A stretch of 64,000 nucleotides of DNA. Source: Leuctra nigra. Its lineage: Eukaryota > Arthropoda > Insecta > Plecoptera > Leuctridae. Made by a program: the position numbers and the translations under genes. Positions 47,801 through 59,800 of this stretch are shown here, one piece after another. Where the stretch lies: NCBI GenBank assembly GCA_934045905.1, contig OW203762.1:7936001-8000000 (forward strand), in the 5' to 3' direction. The notes below the pieces were generated by a model that did no database searches, was not told where the DNA came from, and saw only the letters and a list, made by a program, of their open reading frames with translations. The stretch's first letter is position 1; each line of letters begins with the position of its first letter.

Positions 47801-50800
47801 GCTAAAAATGCCAGCCGACACAATAACCTTATATAAATAGCTCAAAGTAGATGTTTTTCAATAATTTATTGGTACACTCAACAAATGATAAAACGGTATT
47901 TGAAAGAAATAGATTGGCTGAAAAAATCTGAAGGCATTATCCGATGAAGTTGACACTAACTCGTCATCTACTTCTAGTAGGTGAGACATAATATTGATTC
48001 ATTGATAATAACAAGGATTGATTGTCTAAGGAACCTGACCAGCAGCCAATCCGTTTCGTTCAAATACCGTTTTATGATTTGTTGGGTGTACATCTCCCAT
48101 AATATCTCTCACACATCTCTCTTATTGTTTTAGTCCGATCGCCATTACATTTTTACTTGTAAGAAGATTCGCTCTGGGTGCCATCTTGACGAATTTCCCG
48201 GCTTTCGGAGCCGCGCAGCTTCCGAACGACGATCCGCACGAGTACCACAAGATGATCACGTGGTACTTCAGCTTTATGTTCGCCGCCCAGAACTTGGGGA
48301 TCATCGCCGGAGGATTGACCGGTCCGAAACTCAAGACCAAGCATTGTTGGGACCTCAAGACTTGCTTTCATCTGGCCTTCGCTGTGGCCACAATATTCGG
48401 GGCTCTCTCGACAGGTATGTCTTGTCGTGGCCGTTATGTTGTTCCGGCCAATTCCCACGACTTTTCCGTAAGATAAGCATTACAAGGTCGGAACAATATA
48501 CCTACTGCCTGAAATAAGTCTAGACTTAGCAGTGGCGTGAAGCAGTCTGGTTTTCTTGATTTATCTCAAATTGTATTATTCTGCTGTAAATAATTATTCC
48601 TTGCAAGCTTTTTAGGATAATCTGGATCAATACACATCAGTACACAGCTATATTTTTTTCAGTTGAAGAGTTAAAAGTTTGGCTACTCAACTTCAATATA
48701 TAAAACTATGTTTATCTTCTGAAATTGAAGGAATGACGAAGTATGTAAATTTCTTTACGCAGTATTATTTCGCGCTGGTCTTCCATATTACGTTCAGCCC
48801 GTGATCGAGGATCCCTATGTACAATGCAGAGTTTATAGGTGTATTATTGTAAGTAAGATCGATTACATCTTAATTCTGTGTGCATGATTATAATAATTTG
48901 CCTTTCAATAATGTATGTTTAGCACGCGATAAGGAACAAGATCAAGAAGAGGAATGAGCCTGAACGGGATCATTGGTTGGACTACGCCGATGACGAATAC
49001 GGTCCGGAGATGATCGAAGATGTCAAGGCACTTATGGCTCTGCTGAAACTGTACATTCCTTTGCCAATCTACTGGTCTGTGGTGACGCAACAGGTATGAT
49101 CTGTTCACGAGGAAAACGCTCAGTGTAACGCGTTGATGAGCGAGCCGAACCACTCAATCAAAGATCACTACTGGAGGCCAAGTCTTGAAACTTACGCCTT
49201 CAGGACGCAAACGCTCTCGGACGTCATAAAGTCCCATTTACTGTAAGAATGATGACCTTGAAATCTACCTTTAACTGTTTAGCTTAATTTTGAATACGGT
49301 TTTACGACTGTATAATATCTGTAATAATAATTATAATGTTAATAAATTGTTTCCAATAGATTGCTGGATGACAATCAAATAAGTGGCTTTACTTTATGTT
49401 TCAATGTCGATCATTCTTACAGTAAATGGGACTTTATGACGTCCGAGAGCGTTTGCGTCCTGAAAGCGTAAGTTTCAAGACTTGGCCTCCTGCATTATTA
49501 CTGATTTGTATTGCGACTTTGCTATGCTACAATCTGGTACAGGTACTGAAAAACAGATCAATTTGACGTGTAGTACTTAAAAAAAAATCGATAAATCTCG
49601 CTTGACAACTCTTAAAAAAATAACTATAAAAACTATAAAAAATGCAACAAGTTTAAATTGACCGAAAGCGAAGACCGAAATTGACCGAAGTTTAAATTGA
49701 CGGAACATTTGTAAAATATGAGATAATGTCGTAAAGCTTTTGCAGGATTTGGCTGAAAGTTTGTAAACTTTGATAAAATGTTGGTCTTAAGGTGGCTGGG
49801 TCGATCGACCATTTTTTCAGATAGTGTTCAATTTTGCTGTACTCATCTCATTGGTATCCCCTAAACAACACTTCAAAAAATATAACACTTCCCGTGTCTT
49901 GTTTTCGAGATAGACAAATAAGAAATAAGTATTTTCCCCATGTTATCTTATGGCAGGTTTGAAAAATTTGCTACAAATGAAGATTTTATTTAATTGGCCC
50001 GATAGATTTTCAAAAAACCTATATAAGAAAGAATCTTTGATCTATTTACTTTCATTAAAAAATATAAACCAATATCATCGTGTGATAAATAAAAAGTTGT
50101 AGGCGATTCAATTTAAATTGCGAATCAAGTCAAAATACTTTTGGCAACACGGGAGTGCTCAAGTTAGTTAGTAAATGCCTACTAAAGATACCTTGACTTT
50201 TCATGAAAGTAAACTCTAGGTGTAAGCTCAGCAAGCTCAGCCATCATGATTTCGCACAAATACAAATTTCGAAAGTACGATATTGCCATATTGTACCGTA
50301 TTGTTAAAATTATTGAAAAATCTTCAATATCCGATTCAAAACTAACTTCTTTGGGGCAGTAATACTGCTCTAAATAATAAGATAACGTATAGGAATCCTG
50401 CTCGTGACGTCACAGTGGTAGAAAAATGGAGGCTGCTATGGTAGGGGAAATGTGTCAAAGCTCTAAATGATAGCAATAAATCATATTTATCAGATGAATA
50501 TTTAACTTGAACATGTGTATGGATAACTATTGCGTATTATTATTAGCTTGTACTAACTTAAATATCTTTCTTTCACAAGTAATCACTCAAAATATGAGAT
50601 TTGGATTGCCGCTGTCGGATTTGTTTTTCCCTATACTTTTGTATAGGTTACTATGGCAACCTTTTCTCACGCAGGATGCCTATAAATACCATTTAAATGT
50701 TGTCTATTTCAACTACCCAGTATATTACTAGGAAAACGCTCAGTGTAACGCGTTGATGAGCGAGCACGGACACGCGCAACACCTCGAACCGAAATTATGT

Positions 50801-53800
50801 CTATCGAAAATATCATTAAAAGCCAATAATTCTTGAAATTCGTCAGACTTGTAGGTATAAAAATCTTCAATTATTCCTAAAGTATTAGTCCCAATAACCA
50901 TGCAAAGTTTTAGGTTGATTGATTGAACCTTTATGATTAGAATGTTCCTTGTTTATATTCAAAAATCATAGGATCTATTTAAAAAAATATACCTGGGACC
51001 ACTCATGTCCATCTGTTGTTAAATGTCAAATGCCTGATGAAGTCTGCTGAAAGTAGACGAAATTATGCATTTATAAATAATAAAATAGTTTGTGAAAGTC
51101 CAATGAAGTTTTTCACTAATAACACTAATAAAACAGTTTGTGTTTACTAGGACTAGGATGTTTAGGACATATCCTTTTTTAGTTTTTTGTTTCAAAAATA
51201 TTCAAAAATTATTTCAAAAATATGTATTTCATTTTGCCTAAAAATGACTTTTTCTCGATATTTTTAAAAGAATTTAGTCATTTTCTTGCTATATTAAGGT
51301 ATTTTTGTCCTTCTTTAAATTATTGGGGAAAATAATATTGTATGCTTGTTGCAAGTTACAACAATTGTATGAATTTTGGTCTTGACTACAATACATAAAA
51401 TCTCCATCCACCATTTGGATGGCCATCAACAATTGACACTTGATACATTGACACATTCATACAATAATTTAAGTTAATTTTAATTACTCCAAGTCTAACT
51501 CAGCTAAACCGATAAATCGAATAATATGTGGGCGAATATTAGATAACTTAAAATTTCAATGGTCCTTTATCGGGATTTGTGGTCCTTTTTTAATAGTTTT
51601 AAGGTACTATTTGCCTGCCTTTTTGGACGTTTCAAAGCTCCTAAACATCCTAGCTTTAGTGTTTACACATTATTACTTTCATTACCTCGGAACTAACCCT
51701 CTATCAACATATGGTTCATTTTCTCGATCTTTCTATGAACATTTATATGAGATTGTTCAACTTGCAGTCAATGCGTGGAGTAAAGTAAAATATATTTTGT
51801 GAAAAAAATTGGTCTGATCGTTAGTACTTCGTTTGACCAGCGAAAAGCTGGTTATGCGAAAAGCTAAAACAAATGGGAATGAAATAGATTCGAGCGTTGT
51901 CATCAATTTGGAAGGCTTTCAAAAATCGCGCTTTAAATGTAAAGAAGTGAGGGTGGGTAGAGATAGGCGGAGCCAATACGCTATCGAGAGGGGTAGAGAT
52001 GTCGTATAATTGCAACAACAATAACGGGTCGACGGGTTCAGAGCTAAAGGGATGTAGATCTGGCATCATCGTTCATGGTAACATGTTTTTCGCAAAGGGT
52101 AGTACAAGAAAATTAGGTGGTACGCCGAGGGTTTTTATGGGTTGTCAGGTACTTTTTTATGGCCTTTAGGTGTTACGCGTATGAACCGATATAAGTGTGT
52201 GTACTTACACAGTATTAGACGATCTTTTGAACCGTCATTTCAGTGTCATACGTTAGAAAGTTTCTGCTCTAACTACCTTGGAACTATAAAGAGTCGAAGT
52301 AGCCGTGATCAACATTTTTGAGTAATTTGACAGCCAACACGCAAAATATCCGTAAAATGTCAATAACTTTTGGATTTAAACACAGATAAGTCTGAAAATT
52401 ATCAAAAATACAGATAATGTTGGTCCCAATGACCATGCAAAGTTTTAAGTTGATCGGTTATACGGTTCTAGTTTAAATTTCAAAAATCATATGAAAGATT
52501 TTTTTAAATTTTAACCAATGGGAGGATTTGGCTGAAACTTTGTATGATTGGGTACAATGTTGGTCGTAATGACTTGTCAAAATTTCAAATTGCTCGGAAC
52601 ACCCAATCAAAAGATATTTTTTTTAAAATTTGAACCAATCACATGAGCCCGTTCAAAAACGATCCCAGGGACCGCATAGATTACGTTAGTATATGTGCAA
52701 AATTTCAGATCGATTAGTTGTGCCGTTTGACCTGGGCTGTGAACACAAAAAAACAAAAAAACAAAAAAACAAAAAAAAACACACAGAGAAAATGCCATAA
52801 GAGTACCGTGGTGACGCTCGCTACGCTCGCTCAATAAAAGTAAATTGTGTGCTAAAAGAATTTATAAACGTGTATTATTTACACTTAATAAATTAGTGAA
52901 AGCTCTCCAAAACTTCAGAAAACCGATCGATCCAGCCACCTTAATGACACTGCAAAATTTCAATTTGCACCAAAAAACATTTTTTTTTAAAATCAATGGA
53001 CTTGGATTTTGTTGCTATGGTACCTAAATCCAATTTCCAATAAAACCAATGGACCGATCTGCTAAAAATCATTATGTCACCAACTAGAAGAGTAATATAA
53101 GTTTTGTGTCTTGAATCTTGAATTTTGTGTAAATTGGCTTGATCCGTTTTTCGTTTGGCAGGAGATAATATACACACAGACAAAAAGCCTAAGTTTTAAG
53201 TTGAGACGCTTGATCCGCTCGCTTGACAATCTCAATTTGTCTTGAGACGCTTGATCCGCTCGCTTGACAATCTCAATTTGTCTGGATTTGTTACTCATAA
53301 AAAATATATAATTGCAGGCAGCCAAGATCATTTTCCAAGGAAATCTGATGGACGGGAATATCTTCGATAATTCCTTGGTGATCGAGGCCGAGCAAATGGA
53401 TGTCTTCAATGCCGTAGCCGTCATGATATTGTTGCCGATCTTCAGTCATTGGCTCTACCCGCTCCTGGGCAAATGCCACATATTCAGGAGTCCTTTCCAA
53501 CGGATGACAGCTGGCATGATGATGGCAGCATTTGCGTACGCAGCCGCGTATGTCTTGGAGGGACAATTGACGGTGAATATTCCATTACATCCACCTCAAA
53601 GTGATTGTTGACATGGGCTCAGGAGGATTGAGCGAGCGACTCCTGTCCACTCTTCTGACACGGACATATTTTTCTGTTAATTGGACATATGCAAGTCGCA
53701 CCGTTTCACCGATCGATCTGAAATTTTGCACACATGTTAGGACCCCACTTTATATTTACAGACAATACTTTTTAGAAAAAAAAAAGATTTTTTTCTTTCA

Positions 53801-56800
53801 AAAGTGCCAATTGCAAAATCAGCAAAATGGGGTCTACATATTATGGCTACAATCGCAGTCAATTTTCATTAAAAATATGTTCAATTTCAAACTCCGTTGT
53901 CTCAGAACAAGAAAAACTCTGATATGGATGAAACAATATTTTATAGGTTTAGGATGTGTGAAGATGAACTCGCCAATGTTTCTCTCTCCAGGACGTGAAA
54001 CCAACTGAGATCGGCCACAATGAGGCCAATGTGATGCTGGTCAGCGCTGTGAACTGTGAACTCAACTTCACGTCAGGTCATTTTGACATTCCGGACATCA
54101 CCTTTGAGAGACCCAGCATGCAACAATTCCGCATCAGCACAAATCTAAGTCTGGACATACAAACGACGTCCAGCTGTGCTCAAATACCACCGTATCATGT
54201 GGGATACTTGGAAGGAGGAAAAAGCTACCTGTACTTAATATCTGCGATTGAATTGAGTATTGTGGACATCAATTCTACAGTCATTCGTAGGAAGAAACCT
54301 AGAACAGGGAGCATAAGACTTGGGTAAGGTGCCATTATTACCCAAAACATTTTTGGGTCATTTTTAAAATTAAGTTCCTTTTGGAACAATCATACATTTT
54401 CGCCATTGAATAGGTAAGTTTGAAGGAATACAATTTTCACTACTGTTAGCCACCAAAATGTCAATGGCAAATGGTAAGAACCATTGAGTTTGCTCGTTGA
54501 CATCTTTGTTTTCAAATACTGCACTTGCACTTGCACCATAACCCCTAAAAGGATATTCATAAGTTACAATGGGGTTGAAGCAACTCCAGCCTCACAATAT
54601 TGAATTTTTTAGATCTGATCAAAGAAGAATGTTCCTCTAATTTTTGTGCATAATTTCCAATATAATATTACCGCAATTTAGAAATTGTGAAGTAGTGAGA
54701 TTTAATTTGGTGTCACAAAATGCATAGCAATAAAAAAAGACAAAACAATTGTATTAATTATACAGGTATTTAAATCATCGGTTCTAATTTTGAGTGAGTT
54801 AAAATTTTTCTCAAATGCAAATGTCAAGTGAGGTGCAATCGTTTTAAGGGTTGCTATACAAAATTTCAAAATAGTGAAGCAATTTGGTGCAATATTCCTG
54901 CATTGTCTGATAAAAAATAAACATAAATTGTAGGGGAGGGGCTGGCGATTCTTCTTCTTCTTCTTCTTCTTCTTCTTCTTCTTCTTCTTCTTCTTCTTCT
55001 TCTTCTTCTTCTTCTTCTTCTTCTTCTTCTTCTTCTTCTTCTTCTTCTTCTTCTTCTTCTTCTTCTTCTTCTTCTTCTTCTTCTTCTTCTTCTTCTTCTT
55101 CTTCTTCTTCTTCTTCTTCTTCTTCTTCTTCTTCTTCTTCTTCTTCTTCTTCTTCTTCTTCTTCTTCTTCTTCTTCTTCTTCTTCTTCTTCTTCTTCTTC
55201 TTCTTCTTCTTCTTCTTCTTCTTCTTCTTCTTCTTCTTCTTCTCTTCTTCTTTACCGTTCTGGCTTGGCCAAGAAAGGCCACGTTGTATGGTTTCTAATA
55301 AATGTCCTGTTATTTCAGATTTATAACTGATCTTATTTCTGCGAAGTTGCCGGTGAAACTCGTCGATAGTTATGGATACAAATACCGAGTTGTTCTCAAG
55401 GAAAATGACGCATTTTCCGATAGCATTTATCCAAACTACAATTCCGTGTAAGAATTCATTCGCATGCACAATAATTATGCTCAAAACATAACAAAAGCAA
55501 GTGATCATGAAAGATGTAATTACTAATACTAGGAAAACGCTCAGTGTAACGCGTTGATGAGCGAGCACAGAACATGCAACATCCCCATAGTAACGATGCA
55601 CGACACGGCACAAGACGATTTTCTCTGCAATTTTTCAATCTCCATAATACTCTGGATAAATAACAGATCCATTGTGTCGTGAAGTCTTACCTACATACCT
55701 TCTCCAGAAATCTCTAGTGCCATCCCATACTAAACTCGTAAAATTAAAATTAATACTTGACTGATTGGGCTTACAATATGTAAAATTTAATATTAAGTTG
55801 GTCTTGATCACCATGCAAAATTTGAACTTAACGTGAACATTTTTATTGTCGACCAATCAGAAGACATTATTTAAACTTAAACCAATTAGAGGATTTGGCC
55901 TTCGTACTGCATCCGATTTTATGCGCTAGCTCAAAAATGCTTTCATTTTACTGTACATTGTGGATAGCTTGGCTGCTCTACAGGCCTTGCCTTGGAACAG
56001 AAGCTTAAAGAAGGCAGGGATGACAATTTAGTGTACATTTTTCAAGATTATGGAATAAAATGACCTTAAAATGACAAAACTTTTGAAAATAACGACAGAT
56101 TAGACTGAAAATTGGCAAAAATACCTAAAATGTTGGCACCAATGACCACGCGAAGTTTTAAGTTGATCGGTCAATCTGTTCTAGTTTAAATGTCAAAAAT
56201 CACATGAAAAATGGTTTTAAATTTGAACCAATAGGAGGATTTGGCTGAAAATTTTTATGATTGGGTACAATGTTGGTTGCAATGTTTTTGCTAAATTTCA
56301 AATTGATCAAAGCAACCAATCGAAAGATAATTTTTTTTAAATTTGAACCAATCACGGGAGCCCGTTCAAAAACGATCCCAGGGACCGCATAGAGTACGTT
56401 AGTATGTGTACAAAATTTCAGATCGATTGCTTGAGCGGTTTGACCTGGGCTGTGACCACAAAAAAAAACAAAAAAAAACAAACACACAGAGAAAGTGCCA
56501 TAAGAGTACCGTGATGACGCTCGCTACGCTCGCTCAATCAGAACAAATTACAAAGTCGCAAGATAGCATGATTACAAAATTTACTAATGTTTGTTTTGAC
56601 TTTGAGTATACCTACTGGAATTCTATAAGAGTTTTGTTTTTGTTATTTCCACCTTAAAGTGTCAAATATATTTTTTTAAATGATCGTATTTAATAGTTTG
56701 ATATTTATTGTACCAGAAGTCAGTTATTAAGTATAGTGATAGGGAAATGTGCCTTCTTTTTGATTTTTTAAAATTCTTTTAGAGTAAAGAAAAACTTAAA

Positions 56801-59800
56801 AAACGCTTTGTAGGACCGCGCGCGTTCCTTACCTTGCCGAGGTGCTTGACAGTCCAGAACGGCTGTAGAAAACCTAAGACAGCTACAACAGTTTAAATAT
56901 TCTTACATCTTCTGAAGACACATTTCTCATTCAACTTTATTGCAACTTTGATTTAATGCCATACTTTTTGACTACTAATAAGAAAAGTAAGACAATTACA
57001 AGGAATTAATTGTTTTATATTTATGAAAAAGAATACTTTTTTCCTTCAATTTTTTATTGTTTTTGGACGGGTTTTCATCTCTTGGGTAGATAGGTATAAA
57101 GGTGCTATACCTCTATAGACACATTGGGTAGGTATGGGGTATGAGAGTTTTGCATCGAAAAATTATAACAAATACCTTCTTTGATATAAAGTTACAAATA
57201 TATTACAATTGTAGATTGTCTACCCTTGGAAAAACAATTGTTAAGCTAAGTATTTAAGTTTCTGAGCCCATATTTTCTAATAATAATATTAATAATGATA
57301 ATTGTCAAATCACCCAGTTTTACCAGCCTTGATAGCTAATATACTATTTGATGGTTTATTACTTCTATTGATTATTTTGTAGATACATCCCAAATGTACC
57401 TAATATTCTTATTTTTTACTTCATGCAATATCTAATTCTAAAGCTAAAATAGATTCAAATCGCATTTCGTTTTTAGTTGTAAATTAAAACCCTATTTACA
57501 AGGTGAAATTTCTCGTAGAACTTCTGTACCCCACTTCTGTGTCACACTTCTTGAATGGAAATTAGAACATGTTTTAAGTTCAGTGACAGAAAGTTGCGTC
57601 GTGTAAATACAAAATTGTATGAAAAATGGGAATGTGACACAGAAGTTGTTCAAGAAATTGCACCGTGTAAATGGGGCTGCTGACAATTTGGACGAATCAA
57701 ATATTTCAATCAATTTTTTAGAATGCATTATAAAAATATACTTTGTTAATAAATCGTGCATGTTAAATCCCCGCCAGACAACATGTCGTAAACAGATTAT
57801 ATATGATCAAAAGAGTTTTACATGGTTTAGGTATGAGGGGTTTGGAAGTTTATGACAGCGGGCATTGACAGGGCAAAGCATATACCCTTTTCGGGCTGGG
57901 TGTCTTTTTAGCTCGCTGTTAAAATAATTTGATTTTGCAGTAATATACCCATAATTAATATCAGTATAAATAGGCTTGAAGTGTCAAATTTGTCAGTCAC
58001 CAATTTCAATTATTTCTTGATCATCAAAAAAGCGAATCCCTCTCAAAATCTTTACATAGCGATTTCGTTTATTGTATGTTTCTTATATATCTTATTTTTT
58101 TCTCCAGATACAAGATTTTTATAGAGGGCAAAGATATCGGACAAAATTTTGAATTGGGCAGAGGTGGAGTTTACCTTGTGACCCTACGGCAAATATACGA
58201 AGACTATGTAAGTAACACTTTATTCAAAATAGACAAGTTTGTCCAACATTTATGTGGGTATACACCTCTACCTCAATTTTTCCAAAAAATGGGAGATTAT
58301 GATATAGTAAGATACTATTATTAGATCTTCGAATTACATTGTAATAGCGATTCGCTTTTTTTGTGTTTATCCTTTTTCTGTGCCCTCTACCCTTCAAACT
58401 GATATGATAGTTGCATGATGTTATGTTTACTGTAGAAAGCTGATCTGGCGCTAGTGACTCCTCCGAACCACGTCAGCATTTTGTGGCAGCTGCCGGAGAA
58501 TCTGATTCTCGTCGTTGGCGACATTCTGTTCACCATAACAGGACTGCAGTTCTCCTATCAACAGGTGTGTACTTCAAAGTAAGAATATTCGAACTTTCTC
58601 ACTATTAAAGCTGGCTTTCCATGCTCCGTCATCTTCCGTCAACGTCCGTCACCGTCTCGACCAATCCCTCGCCGTCCGAGATTTTTGGGGATGGCTCTGA
58701 TTGGTCGAGACGGGTCACGTGGTCGTTTTCGTCGGACGGTGACGGACGTTGACGGAAGATGACGGAGCATGGAAAGCCAGCATAAGTGATCGGGAAAATA
58801 TCAAGGACCCTTTAGCCGCCGATTATTTGATCACTATTGTTCAGCTAATGACAATCATCATGAGAAGACAAATATTATGATTATCATTTGAAAAAAATTG
58901 TTCAGATTGTGTCTTAGTTCTCTTGTTTTGAATACTGTATGCAGACTTGGGTAGTAACGTAACGAAAGTAACGCGTTACTGTAACGAAATTACATTTTTG
59001 GGTAACGAGCCAGTAATTTCATTACATTTTTTTCAAAGTAATAAGTAACCCATAAAAAACACTTCGTGTAAAAATACCAGCCAAGTCTCTTCAACAAAAA
59101 AAAAATATGAAATCTAAAAATTCTGCACTGAAAAGTAATGATATCAAAAAATTTGCCAAGTCAAAACTTTATTTGAAAATCAAAAAATACTTGGCGCATC
59201 GTGTACATAAATAGCTTGGAAGTATAAGCCAATTATAAATTATACATGAAATATACATACATAGTATACCTATAATGCCCTAAAAAAAACGATGCGCCAA
59301 GTATTTTTTGATTTTCAAATAAAGTTTTGACTTGGCAAATTTTTTGATATCATTACTTTTCAGTGCAGAATTTTTAGATTTCATATTTTTTTTTGTTGAA
59401 GAGACTTGGCTGATATTTTTACACGAAGTGTTTTTTATGGGGATATCACTCCTTTTTTTAGTTTATTCTAACAACTTGTGACACATATGAAATGAACAAT
59501 TACTAAATTCTTTTAAAAAATCATCACCCTTTACAATTTCGTTACCACTAATGAATAGCAGCGTATGGTCCTAAATAATTGCTTTAAATGATCTTTCACG
59601 AAGAATAGCAAAGGTTTCATTCCAATCAGTCAACCCAGTTCCGAGATATGGAAACACTTCGGTTTTCAAAATGGCTGCTGAACTTACTGCACTGCCACAT
59701 AGAATGTATATCTATAAATGATGTGTATCATTTTAGGCTTTCTGAATACGTATTTATTATATAGGAGGGGATTATAATAATTTTTTAAATTTGAATGACG

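Larger units (their letters stand above)
49787..52944. mobile_element. 3.16-kb TTAA-flanked element with TTAAGGTGGCTGGGTCGATC ends
   Basis: TTAAGGTGGCTGGGTCGATC at the left and GATCGATCCAGCCACCTTAA at the right are inverted ends. The inside is a mosaic of other repeats: 50467-50662 (same as 7862-8062), the CTAGGAAAACGC module (50728-50764) and 52194-52835 (same as parts of 7536-8672). No transposase frame. Confidence 0.7.

Noticed and set aside
54702..55613. 303-codon minus-strand frame with long poly-Lys, and a poly-Arg frame beside it
   Set aside because: Both are translations of the CTT microsatellite; the rest covers the antisense of an exon and a dispersed repeat.
58610..58781. CpG-rich promoter
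   Set aside because: The whole segment is an inverted-repeat MITE; no transcription-start context was seen.
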